Of a stretch of DNA of 64,000 bases, positions 42,403 through 52,809 are shown in pieces (position 1 is the stretch's first letter; each line of letters starts with the position of its first letter). The position numbers and the translations under genes are program-made. Below the pieces are notes generated by a model. The model did no database searches and was not told the origin of the DNA. It was given only the letters and a program-made list of their open reading frames with translations. The stretch comes from Symsagittifera roscoffensis (taxonomy: Eukaryota > Xenacoelomorpha > Acoela > Convolutidae), in the NCBI RefSeq assembly GCF_963678635.1, contig NC_087068.1, positions 42,617,649 to 42,681,648 of the forward strand. The letters run 5' to 3'.

Positions 42403-42602
42403 NNNNNNNNNNNNNNNNNNNNNNNNNNNNNNNNNNNNNNNNNNNNNNNNNNNNNNNNNNNNNNNNNNNNNNNNNNNNNNNNNNNNNNNNNNNNNNNNNN
42501 NNNNNNNNNNNNNNNNNNNNNNNNNNNNNNNNNNNNNNNNNNNNNNNNNNNNNNNNNNNNNNNNNNNNNNNNNNNNNNNNNNNNNNNNNNNNNNNNNNNN
42601 NN
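42403..42602. other. Assembly gap, 200 N
   Basis: 200 Ns, a nominal size. The left edge (..GTGTTCACAGTTAACAAAA) is identical to 40803-40821 inside the box array, so the gap falls within the repeat and its real length is unknown. Any frame across it is meaningless. Confidence 0.98.
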
Positions 42603-45148
42603 AGTCGCCCCTTATTGGAAAAAAAAATTAAATTTGAGTAAAATAAAACAAAAAAGAGAAAGCTATTTTTCAGTTTCTTAAATTTGTCTTATTTTTGACA
42701 AATTTAAGCTTAAAAAGAGAAAGCTTAAATTTGTCGAATTTTTACTGTAGTTTTGTGGTTGGAACACTGTTCCTATCACCACAACTGACTTTCTTTGTTT
42801 TTATAATGAAGCTGTTACTAAAGGTATTTGGATACTATTTTGCGTTTTTCTAATGCTGCGTCAAAAAATGAAGTAGTTTCTACTTCGAAATATTCAACAA
42901 AAGATGAAATTTGTCTTCTAAACAATATTTTTGCAAAAGTAATAGTAATTGGAGCTTTCAGTGCCCTAAGCGCAGCTTTCAGCATCATTTGTTGCTTTGA
43001 GTTTTTTTTTTCAATATTGAAAACACAATTGAAACGGTGGCCGAGAAAAATTTAATAGAAAGTTAAAATACAAATAAGGAGCAAGCAAAAACAACTTGTA
43101 CCATAATCATTTCGATTGTCATAAAACCTTAATTGCGGAAAATCACAAAACAGTTGACTATTTTTCATCAGCTCACTATTATTTTATACTGCTCTTCTAA
43201 AAGTGGTACTTCAAAATTATTCCGAATATAAACTTGCTATCTTTCAAACATGGCAAAGTTTTTGTGTTCTTCAGATTATTCTTCTTGTTTTAGCTTTTTT
43301 ACGTGGTGTAAGTTTCCATCCTTTAATTAAGAGTCCTAAGCAACAATCCAATGGTTTTTAGCTTAGTTTATTTGTCAAGGTCTTTGGTAGAATTTTTGAG
43401 CTAATTCTTACGACCACTTCACGCTATGGGAAGGAAATATGGCGTAAGAAGTGGTTTTTTCCCGCGCATGTTATCTACCTCAGTAGAAGCTCACAGGGGA
43501 TCACAAGTATGGGGCTCACAAGTATGATAGCAAAATAAAATATTTTACTCTTGATTTGAATTCAACCGAGAAGTCATTTTTTCTCAGTATCGAGAAAGAT
43601 GGACTAGTAATTTTCAGACTCAATGTTTTTAAATGGCAATTAAAAAAATCTAGCTTTTAAATTTTCCAGAGCTCACAATCTCTGTCGGTTATTTTTTGAT
43701 TTTATCAGTTTTGGACTTGTGTCTATGAAAACAAACTATGCAATTCTTATAAGCTTTAGCAATATTGTTGTAACAAAAAGTAAATCATAGTGATTATTGT
43801 CGGTCATCCAAAAATGAATTTCCTAAAAAGTACCAAAAAGGGGACGCTTTGGGTCGGCTGGGGGTCAAATTCATGAAGAATGGAAGTGAGTTTTGGATGA
43901 TTTTTGGTCGAAAAAAACAATAGTTCAATGACACAACCAAAGAAGTTACGCTGATAAAGTTCATTAAAATCAGCTTAGTTGCAACCAAGTTGCAAAAAAT
44001 GCTAGCTGTAAAATAATTCATTGCTCTGTTTCTGCCATTTTTGCTTCATTCATTATTAATAAATTAAGCTGATGACATCCATCAAGATCAGCTCATTTGA
44101 AACTAGGAGCAAAATTGGTGTTCTCTGTAAAATAGTTCATAGCTCAATTTCGTTTATTTTTAATTCATTCTTTGGTATGAAAATTTTGTTAACAATAGCC
44201 ATTATTTATCATCAGCTCAGTTGCAACTTAAAGAAGTTAAGAGCTCAAGCTAGTTGTAAAATAATTCATTGCTCAAACTTCATTTCATAATTTAACAAGC
44301 TGCATTTTCCTGATGATTGCCATTATTTTCAGCATGCAACTAGCGCGCTAAGATAGCAAATCAAAAAACTTCACTAAAATAATTCCATAATTTTCGATCA
44401 ATCTTCGACATAATGAAATGATAAAAGGAGTTTTTTCAAACAGAAAATGAAGAACTCTGAACATTTAGTTTCTTCGTTAGATAGTTTTGCGCAAGCGAGC
44501 CTCAGGAAAACTTTGTTTCTACCAGTAACAATGGCAACTAACTCTATTTTCAGGTATGTTGTATATGAAATCAAATAATTCGACAGAAAGTTGAGCATTT
44601 TTCATTTTTTTCGTGTTTTTATAAATTGATTCAAAAAGGTAATTGTTTTCGGTGTCTTCTGTACTTTTTGCACAGCAATTGGGCTCGCATGTTTGTTTGC
44701 TTATTTGTAGAATCTCAAATTTTCTCGAGGGGAGCGAACTTTCAAAAAATGAAAATTTTGACCACTTTTTTAATCACCAAACTGATTCAATCACCAAACA
44801 CCTCTTTAATCACCAAACTGATTTTCAGAGCTGCCTCTAAACAGAATAGACAATATACCGACCATACATAGGCAAAACGTTTAGTGCCGCTGGCAGATTT
44901 TCTTTTAAAAAAAAACAGACTAAATACACCATTTTTGGTTAGTTTTGGGGCCAAAAAATTGAATTTATTTCAGCGCTCGCTCCCCACTCAAATATTAGCA
45001 CCAAAGGTACATTAGCGGGTGGTCGACCAAAAATGATGCCGTAAAAAGTATCAAAGGTGGACCATTCGGGTATTCAAGGGGTCGAATCCCTAAGAAAGGG
45101 GTCGTCCCCCTAAGCTAACTACAGCTTATCTGTCTGTTCTGTGAGTAG
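42603..45148. other. Gene-free stretch before the first recognised RasGRP exon
   Basis: AT-rich. 42660-42735 has short inverted AAATTTGTC/GACAAATTT pieces. 43800-43870 carries a fragment (AAAGGGGACGCTTTGGGTCG) of the GGCGGATCTAGG MITE family, and 44930-45115 a larger one. Three diverged copies of an AGCTCA-TTGCAAC-TGTAAAATAATTCAT sequence occur at 43960-44290. Exons for the RasGRP N-terminal region should lie upstream; I found none. Confidence 0.45.
44930..45115 (+). mobile_element. Fragment of the GGCGGATCTAGG MITE family
   Basis: Contains CAGCGCTCGCTCCCCACTCA, CACCAAAGGTACATTAGCGG and TCAAAGGTGGACCATTCGGG, followed by GGGGTCGAATCCCTAAG, the 3' half of the family. It ends 30 bases before the first RasGRP exon seen. 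Confidence 0.5.
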
Positions 45149-45296
45149 GCCTTCGTATGACTGGATGCACAAGATGTCGGTGAGGCACAAGGCAAAGAGG
45201 AAGAGGAAAGTGCCGTTGGTTTTCAAACACATCGAGCCCAAGGAACTGGCGGAACAGCTCACCTACATGGAGTTCAAGGCCATCAGACGCATATCG
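45149..45296 (+). CDS. RASGRP: RasGRP exon: start of the CDC25-type RasGEF catalytic domain
   Basis: The frame reads SYDWMHKMSVRHKAKRKRKV then PLVFKHIEPKELAEQLTYME and FKAIRRIS. It matches, residue block for block, the vertebrate RasGRP start of the GEF domain ([32 protein letters not shown]). The product loads GTP on Ras/Rap after recruitment by diacylglycerol and Ca2+. The acceptor is GTAG at 45145-45148 (GTGAG three bases earlier is an alternative) and the donor is GTCAGTGA, leaving phase 0. The REM domain exons that should precede it are not recognised. It is one of several RasGRP paralogues in vertebrates; I cannot assign it to one. Confidence 0.9.
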
Positions 45297-48266
45297 GTCA
45301 GTGACCTTAGTTGTCATCTGAACATATTTACTTCTGTCGAAATCGTCACTTTCTTTTGAAACAGCACCATTTAATTCTTGGTAAAATTAACCGAATCTCA
45401 ATGATTTTTATAGTGAACGGAAGCATTGCACAACCTAATTCTTCCGAATCTGGTATCAAAATACCTGGTAAAAAGAAGTGGATTTTCAAACACAGCCGAA
45501 AACAATACTGTTTGAAAAAATCATCTTGTGGAACTAGACGTCTAGACTTTGAAACTAGACTTTGAAAATCATCTTGAGGTGGTTTTGAGGCAGGCGGACA
45601 TGGGATATGGGATATATGGGATACATGGGATATATTTGGAAAAAAATTACCGGTTGCTGAGCAATAAGACCAAAATGAGTTACGCAAAAAATAATTGTCG
45701 TCCCTACGATTCGCAGAGGATCTATGAAAGACTTTGCAGCCTGTCTAAGATTAGTCCATTTCTCTTATTTCCTACATTACAGACTGAGTTATTTTGTTGA
45801 GCGAAGTTCTTTTTTTTGCGACTCAAGGCCGTTTTTTTTGCGTCTAGATCTACCACGTGGTACCACTATTGCAGCCTAAATTGGTCAGGTTGTGGTAGAC
45901 TTGAAGCTAGAGGTCAAGTGACAGCTCGTCCTCACACATTATCATTGCCATTGCAAAAAATGCAAAAAAAAACATTGAAAGATATGTCGTTTTCGCATGG
46001 ATCATAAAGTTAAGCTTCCCTCAATAATAAATTATTTCTTAAGTTATGTAAAGTACTTCTATTTTTATTGAACTTCAAAAAAAAAAGTACCGAACAGAGT
46101 ATTTGAGTATTTCAAATATTCCATCTTAGATTTTTTTCCAATTCGGCAGTGAAGGTCGCGATGTAACAAGCATAATGGCAAAACCAACACCTCTTTTAGA
46201 AATTGCCATGGTGACTTGAATCACAACTGAAAAGGCTATAAACTTTTCTCAGACTCTTCTGAGCTGTTGCTGGAACCGTGACTTGCGCGAGAAAAAAGAC
46301 CCGATAATTGAACTTATTCCACACTTGCTCACTCAAAAAAAAGTTAAGGTAAATTTACCTTAAAAAATACCTTAAAACACCTTAACAATTAAGGTAAATT
46401 TGCACTACCTTAAGTACACCTTAACTTACCTTAAAACACCTTAAAAATTTACCTTAAATCACCTTAAAAGTTAAGATATATCAACCTTAAAAAACACCTT
46501 AAAAATATATATAATGGGTAAAAATGATGTTATGGGGGTTGCAAGTGATGTCAGACTTTTTTGAATGGAAATTAAAACGCAGCTCAGGACGTATGGGAAA
46601 TCAGTCGCAACAATGTAGCAAAAGTTTCAGCAGTATTGAGAAAAATGGTTTGAAATCACTGTTTTAATGCCTTTGATGCTTTGTTATGGCGCCTGTCACC
46701 AGCCAAGCAAGCTCATTGGAGCCAACAAAGAGAGTAAAATTCCGTTATTGCGTTCAATAAATTTAATTGAACTCTATGAATTTAGTTCTAAAAAGTTTGA
46801 TTTGGAACTAATTTAGAACTGAATATTTGACATTAAATAACAAGACTGCTCGTATCAAGGCGAAACCTTGAATGCTCCGATTGACTCTTAGTGTTTGCAT
46901 TGAAAAAAGAATGTTAAAACTTTCAACAAAAATTTAAGATTTTTTGTAGAAATCAGCCTCCACATGCTATATAAAGTACAAAACAAGACAGCTACAATTT
47001 CAAGGTGAAGTGTTCAAAATTCTGACGGCGCTTTCAGACCAGCGAATTTGTTTTAATTTTTTTTTCATTTCATCCCGCACACATTATATCTGGCATTGTT
47101 TTAACAAGATTGCTCGTATATCAGGGCAAGGCCCTAAATGTTCCGACTGCCCCTTAATCCATATCGAATAAATTTTTGGGAAAAAATTTTTAAAAAACTA
47201 TAAACTTTGGACAATATCAAAAATCAGGTGTGAAAACTTGAGTTGTACAAAGTGTATACGACCGAGCTAGCCTCAATTTAATTTGAAACGATTTTATTGT
47301 GCGGAATAGTTTACCACGCATAAGTAATTCGCGTTAAATTTAATTGAATTCTTTGAATTTAGTTCTAAGAAGTTAGATCTGGAACTAATTACGCTTTCAG
47401 GATTCTTGCGTTACGCTTTCAAGATTATGGATAAAATTTTCAAAGTGCGCATAAAATAGTCCAGAGCATGGCCAAATTTGCAATTTTCATACCCTTTGCA
47501 ATAATCATCGGAGGTAAAATTTGTTTTCAAATTTGATTTCAGGAAGCCAATATCTTCAATGAGGCACAAAATTTTTTTGCTAAAAACTATTGTTTCGATT
47601 GCCAAAAATTGACTCAAAAAAACTAAACCAAGCATAAATATTTCGTGTTCTTCGAAAATCGGAACAAAAAGACTAAATAGCTGGCCTGGATTTAATTTTG
47701 AACGCATTAATCCTCCGCTTACACCGTTAATGGTAAAAAAAAATTGAGGCGGGGGGAGTGGGGGAGGGTAAATTGTAAGCCGCGTTGGGGGTCTTGGTAG
47801 GGTTGTGGGCAAACTTTCATAAACATGGGGATGGGATCGATAAAATTTGTTTGAATTTTTATCCTTCTTGTTTGTTATAACTGAAAAAGACATGGCATAG
47901 AATTTCTTGCAAAGTTTGCAAATTTTTTGCTAAAATAATCAAATTTAGTTCTAAAAAGACAATGAATTATTGTCAATTATAAAAGATATTAATGAATTTT
48001 TGTTTCAAAATAATCAATAAAATGATGGATTAGAAAAGATTTTTTCCACAGATTATAGTGAGGATATAATCGATTTTATAACAATGGGCTTATTTTGTCT
48101 CGGTAATCCATTATAATTGATTAACATCAATTATACTCAAATTCGGGTTATGAGCGAGGATAGAAGGCAGTCTGAACAATCAGCGCTTAGCCTTGATATA
48201 CGCGCAGTCTTGTTCATGTTGTATCGAAATGATTTTATCGAATGTTAAAGGATGATTTTTGTTCAG
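45297..48266 (+). other. RasGRP intron
   Basis: 2.97 kb from GTCAGT to TTTTTGTTCAG. It contains TGGGATATATGGGATACATG microrepeats (45600-45630) and the ACCTTAAA block. Nothing coding is supported; frames around 47411-47893 have no domain. Confidence 0.6.
46331..46505. repeat. ACCTTAAA-type simple repeat
   Basis: Runs of ACCTTAAAAHACCTTAA on one or other strand (GGTAAATTTACC inverted cores), about 20 imperfect copies within a RasGRP intron. Confidence 0.8.
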
Positions 48267-48440
48267 TTTGCCGAGTACAAGAGCTACACTCTAACAGGCA
48301 AATTGACAGATAGTCCCCGGCTGGAGAGGAGTATTGCCCAGTTCAATGGACTCTGCTCCTGGATCCAGTGCATGATTCTGTCTGGAACTACTCCGAGAGA
48401 GAGGGCGGACACCATCGCTAAGTTCCAGAGGGTCGCGGAC
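48267..48440 (+). CDS. RASGRP: RasGRP exon: RasGEF domain
   Basis: 58 codons, phase 0 at both ends, acceptor TTTGTTCAG, donor GTAAGT. Reads FAEYKSYTLTGKLTDSPRLE, RSIAQFNGLCSWIQCMILSG, TTPRERADTIAKFQRVAD. The LERSIAxFNxxxxWxQxMIL and RAdtIxKFxxVA patterns are the helices that support the Ras-contacting hairpin in CDC25-type domains and align with [20 protein letters not shown] in vertebrate RasGRP1. Confidence 0.92.
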
Positions 48441-48550
48441 GTAAGTTAACAGGCTGAGCTCTTAGATCTTTCAAATCTATATATCCTCTACTAATTACGG
48501 GTGTCATTTTCAGGGCCATTTAGTTGTTTTTCAAGTGCAGTGTAATCAAG

Positions 48551-48693
48551 TTGGTCTGTAAACACAAAAAAAATCAGGCCAAGTTTTCTCAACACTGAAA
48601 ACACTTATATGATTTTTTTGGAATCCAAATCAGGGTTATAATTGTTTTTAGTGTTGAGAACACTTGACCTAATTTTTTTGGTTTTCAGACCAA
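48551..48693. mobile_element. 143-bp hairpin MITE in RasGRP intron
   Basis: Starts TTGGTCTGTAAACACAAAAA and ends in the reverse complement (GGTTTTCAGACCAA). The arms of about 50 bp stay paired through AGTTTTCTCAACACTGAAAA against AGTGTTGAGAACACTTG. No coding capacity. I see no clear target duplication. Confidence 0.65.
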
Positions 48694-49019
48694 ATTTCAG
48701 ACACCGAACTGGATGACACTAAAAGTGACGGCGAATTTTCCGACGGATTTTGAATTGAGACGATACTTTTTTTTTCTCTTAGCAAAGTTATAAAAGTTCC
48801 TTATGTCGAAGCTCGTATGATTCTGAGTGAATTTCTTCAAAAACCATTTCAATTCTTGGGGTATATTTGCAAATAGGCAAACAATTTGCAGAAAAATCAG
48901 CTCCAAATCAAATGATATAATTTTGTATTCAGTTTGACTGAAAACTAAAATCAATTTATTCATAATTGATCATTGTCCGGCCACTGATAATGGGGAGGAG
49001 CTTCGTATTTTGGTTGTTT

Positions 49020-49430
49020 TAGTTTTTTTTTCGACGCAAAATCAGCTACCACAATTAATCATCGGGATGATCGAACAATGTAGCATGATGAGGCCCATCC
49101 AGTCGTTTGTGCTTAGGTTACCTGTTTTGGAAATTCATTTGGCGCTTCCTTTAATTTTGAAAAATTTTCAAATAATCGTGCAAAGATGTGAGAAAAATTT
49201 TAGAATTTTTATTCCACTTATTAGCTGTTATTTTGTTTTGAATACACCTGTTGCTGATTATTTTACTAGTTTTTTCTCATTAAATCAATCACTAGCAACA
49301 ATCTTAATTTAAAAACTTAGTCAGTAAAATTTTGAATATTTTTTAAAAGTTTTTTATGAGCATTCTGCGCAAGAGGTCGGAGCATTCTGTGCAATTTGCA
49401 CAGCAACAGTCTATTAATGCTTTGGTTATG
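49020..49430 (+). repeat. Dispersed repeat R copy
   Basis: Opens with AAAATCAGCTACCACAATTA and ends with GTCGGAGCATTCTGTGCAAT and TTGCACAGCAACAG. The same start and end occur, farther apart, at 63085-63660. Confidence 0.45.
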
Positions 49431-50146
49431 AAAACTTCCCAATGCATAATTGCTTCATTGCTTTTTCAGTTTCTTCAGCTGAAGCCAATTTACTCATTGA
49501 TATTTTACTTAATGACGCGAAATAACTTGAGTCGTTTTCACAGCTGTCGTTCTTTGCCCTTCTGATTTTCGACTTTTGTCGAATGAAATCTAGCAACCCG
49601 GCTTTATCTAATAGTTATGACATTAAAATCGACCAAAAAAAGCTGGAAATGTGAACTGCAAACTCCCATCCAAATATTGTTGAAATTCGTAGAGATCGCA
49701 AAGAGCCAAAGTAGGATCAAATTATGAAAAACGCAAAGTATTCCAGGGTCAGTATTTGATCCTCAAGCCCGCTCCTTTTAATACAAACATTCAATGACTG
49801 ACCACTTATTGAAAACAAAAATTTACACGAGAAAAGGACAGTAGAGAAGCAAAAAATATATAATTTCAACATACAACGAGAAAATTTAAAAAAAGCAGAT
49901 TTGATAGAAAAAACCCAATTTGACTTTAGACAAAACCAAAAACATGAACTCCAACAAAATATCAAATGTAGTAAGAGATAAAAATTTAAAAGACACTGAT
50001 TATGGCACACAAAAGTGTTTATTTTAAAAGTTGTAAATTCACATAGACGCAAAATTAGATTTTAAGACTTGATTCGAGTTCACATACAAAAAATTGAAGA
50101 CTTCATCTTGATATTCATTTTCAGGCGAAAACATTATTAGTTATGG

Positions 50147-50844
50147 TTATCCGGACAAAATAAACAAAACTTGAGTTTTCAAACATGCTTTTCTCAAATT
50201 GGGTTAAGGTTAGACAAAAAAGGAAGAGAACAAAAGTTGCTCAGAATTTCATCAGGATTAATATGATGCAATTTGTTCTCCGAAAATCTCAACCAAAATT
50301 TACCCCAAAAATGGTTTCGTTTTGGCTGTTTTCAATTAATCAAGAATTACGCTGAAACTATTTTATTAATTGATGAGGAAGAAGCCTCTTACACAGCCCA
50401 ACAAAGTTTTAGCAGGGTTGAATCTGCAAAACCCTGTTTAAGAGAAAATATTTTTGCTTGATAGTCAAGAAACGGGATTTTTACTATATAAAACCCAAAA
50501 TTTTTGATTAAAAACAAATTTCAAACAGTTACTCAACTTTTTGGAGAGTTAACCCTTCTAGAACTTTGTTGGGCTGTGTAAGTGGCTTCTTGTGATACAT
50601 ATTCCTCATCAATTAACAAAATAGTTTCAGCGTAATTCTTGATTAATTGAAAAAACCAAAATGAACCATTTTTGGGGTAAAATTTTGGTTGAGAATTTCG
50701 GAGAAAAAATTGCATCATATTAATCCTGATGAAATTCTGAGCAACATTTGTTCTCTTCCTTTTTTTGTCTAATCTTAACCCAATTTGAGGAAAACGTGTT
50801 TGAAATTCAAGTTTTGTTCGTTTCGATAATTTAAATCAGCGCTG
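50147..50844. mobile_element. Tc1/mariner-like long-inverted-repeat element, left end truncated
   Basis: The right end is CAGCGCTG next to TA (50845-50846), with an arm identical in kind to the inner terminus at 10443. The left arm starts only at TTATCCGGACAAAAT, so the first 14 or so bases are missing. The interior (AAGCCTCTTACACAGCCCAAC and its complement) matches 10560-10910. The flank beyond the right end (TTTTTTGGGTTTTTATGCAA) is shared with the 10373-10442 segment. Confidence 0.7.
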
Positions 50845-52094
50845 TATTTTTTGGGTTTTTATGCAATAAATTGAGGTAAAACAGAGTTTAAAAAATCAAA
50901 GCTACCATTAATTTCACTGAAAAAATTGAGGTAAAACAGAGTTTAAAAAGTCAAAGCCACCATTAATTTCACTGAAAAAATTGAACGAGAACAGGTCTAA
51001 AGACAAAAATCCATCAATTTTATACATTTTATGCAGATTTTTGTGATAGAGCTGTCAATTTTAAAGATAGCCGAATAAAAACATCTGTATACTACAGATA
51101 AACAAAATGGTGTATCTTGTTTTTCCTAAAGACAGGGGTCATCCAATATTTTATGGTGATTTGAAACTTTATTGTTACTAGGCGATTAATTTGAAATTTA
51201 CGTATCAGAATAAAGTAAATAGAAAATTTTTTGTTGAATAGTTTTTAATATGAAAACAGTTTTTTTTTTTTAAATTCTTATTGTTTTGCTTAATGCTCTA
51301 ATTTTAAAGCTAACGCCAAGTTGCGTGCAACAGCTTTTTTGATGAAGACATCTAAATGACATTCAGCGTTATGAAATGCCAATTGACTCTAAAAGTACTT
51401 GATCACGTGGTACAGTACGTCAAAATGTTTTTTTTTTCGGGTGATATGAAGAGCTCAAGTTCACTGACAATACTCGGAGATTGGAATTAACCAATTAATT
51501 TTTATCGGATCTCTTATCAATTCCCTTTTAGAGTGATAAGTCTAAAAATGCACCCTTAAAAAGATCGAAATAACGGGATAAGCATTTGCGAATGAGGATA
51601 GTCGGTTACTATGCAAGTATTACACATAACGTTCATGGCCACATTTGTAAAAATAGCTTTAAAAACATTTTTTTTATATATAGTGTCGTTTTGTTTTTTA
51701 TGTTAGGAAGTGTATACAAAGGCGTAGAACGTACGTGATATAAGTTTTTTGACAGTAGTTGTCTTCGAAAAAAGAATAACAAAAACAAATGAAAAAAAAC
51801 GTAAGAATTTTTTTTCAAATTTTTTTCTATTTTCTGCAAAAACTTTTTTCGGTGTTTTGAATTATTTTTTTTGCCAAGAAGCTCTAAGTGAAGCTTCTAA
51901 CAAAAAAAAACTAGAAACAAAAGAACAAGAAAGGGAAAATTAAAAAAACTAAAACACCCCCCAAAGACGAAGTTTCTTCCCATTATCATTGGTCGGATCA
52001 ATTATGCACCTAGTAACGAAAAACCTCTTTCGGGTGGTAGTTTAAAAGATCTCTACTGTGGAAGAAACTGGAAGTGTTTCTGCTTGTTCTGTAG

Positions 52095-52318
52095 GTGCTT
52101 TTGACGCTGCGTAACTACAACACCCTGATGGCCATAGTGGGAGCTCTGAGTGGCAGTTCGGTTTCGAGACTGAGCAGGACCCAGAGAGTGGTGCCCATCT
52201 CAGTGCACAGTCGGATAGCTGAACTGACCTCCCTCATTTCGGCCAAGAGCAACTTCGCCCAGTACAGACAACTGCTGCACACTATGAAGGGCAAAGAGAG
52301 CTTCCATCTGCCAATACT
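52095..52318 (+). CDS. RASGRP: RasGRP exon: RasGEF domain core
   Basis: 224 bp, acceptor TTCTGTAG, donor GTAAGTA, ends in phase 2. Reads VLLTLRNYNTLMAIVGALSG, then SSVSRLSRTQRVVPISVHSR and IAELTSLISAKSNFAQYRQL, to KESFHLPIL. NYNTLMAIVGALxxSSxSRL is the structurally conserved region shared by RasGEFs (vertebrate RasGRP1 [20 protein letters not shown]), and the FAQYRQLL/HLPIL end leads into the catalytic hairpin. Confidence 0.95.
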
Positions 52319-52527
52319 GTAAGTAATTAAATTCATACCACCCGTGTTCATGTCTGCGAGCGTGGTCCGTAGCGTAGGTCCAAACTTTCGAGGGTCGCGT
52401 CTATCGCGCCTGTCTACCCGGGTCTGACCAGTGGTTGGACCAGGGCTCATAGTGGTGGCAGGGAAGAAGTGTCAGCTAATTAACCATCTCTCCTTAATTT
52501 TGCTGTGAATAAAAATTTTTTTTTTAG
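52319..52527 (+). other. RasGRP intron with GC-rich centre
   Basis: 209 bp, GTAAGTA to TTTTTTAG. The middle (52345-52450) is far richer in G and C than other introns here (GCGTAGGTCC, TCGCGTCTATCGCGCC, GGTCTGACCAGTGGTTGG). Confidence 0.7.
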
Positions 52528-52705
52528 AGGAGTACACCTGAAAGACTTGATTGCGATTAACACTGCCCTGCCTGACAGAACCCAGACGGGGAATATAAAC
52601 ACCAGAAAGATGGCACTACTCGCCAAGTGCTTCGAGAAACTCACAGGTCTACACAACATGGCCCCCCACATAGAGCCCAACACAGACCTCATCAACATAC
52701 TTCAG
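52528..52705 (+). CDS. RASGRP: RasGRP exon: RasGEF domain, catalytic hairpin
   Basis: 178 bp. Starts in phase 2, completing the Leu of HLPIL, and reads [59 protein letters not shown]. It aligns with [20 protein letters not shown] and DANKDLVHLL in vertebrate RasGRP1. GVHLKDL is the P-(F/I)-x-G-x-(F/H)-L-x-D-L block that contacts Ras. The donor GTAAATG is the first of six tandem copies. Confidence 0.94.
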
Positions 52706-52809
52706 GTAAATGTGGATCTTCAGGTAAATGTACTTCAGGTAAATGTGGATCTTCAGGTACCTCATCAACATACTTCAGGTAAATGTGGATCTTCAGGTAA
52801 ATGTGGATC
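52686..52809 (+). repeat. Tandem duplications of the exon/intron junction at the RasGRP donor
   Basis: TTCAG/GTA occurs at 52706, 52724, 52739, 52757, 52779 and 52797 (first intron base). Spacers are GTAAATGTGGATC or shorter. One copy includes the coding end: CTCATCAACATACTTCAG before 52779 repeats exon bases 52688-52705 exactly. An open frame runs on through the copies to 52849. Confidence 0.9.

Larger units (their letters stand above)
48441..52094 (+). other. RasGRP intron with two mobile-element copies
   Basis: 3.65 kb. It contains a hairpin MITE (48551-48693), a copy of repeat R (about 49020-49430) and a Tc1-like element (50147-50844). 50850-50985 repeats AAAACAGAGTTTAAAAA twice, the same sequence as flanks the 10443 terminus. 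Confidence 0.6.

Noticed and set aside
42384-42641. Plus-strand open frame of 85 codons
   Set aside because: It consists of unknown bases across the 200-N gap.
45346-45800. Frames on both strands after the first RasGRP exon
   Set aside because: They run through the intron beyond a good donor and include a GGGATAYATG microrepeat.
47411-47893. 160-codon minus-strand frame in a RasGRP intron
   Set aside because: Contains a low-complexity Pro-rich part made by a G/T-run and otherwise Phe/Leu/Lys-rich translation; no recognisable domain.
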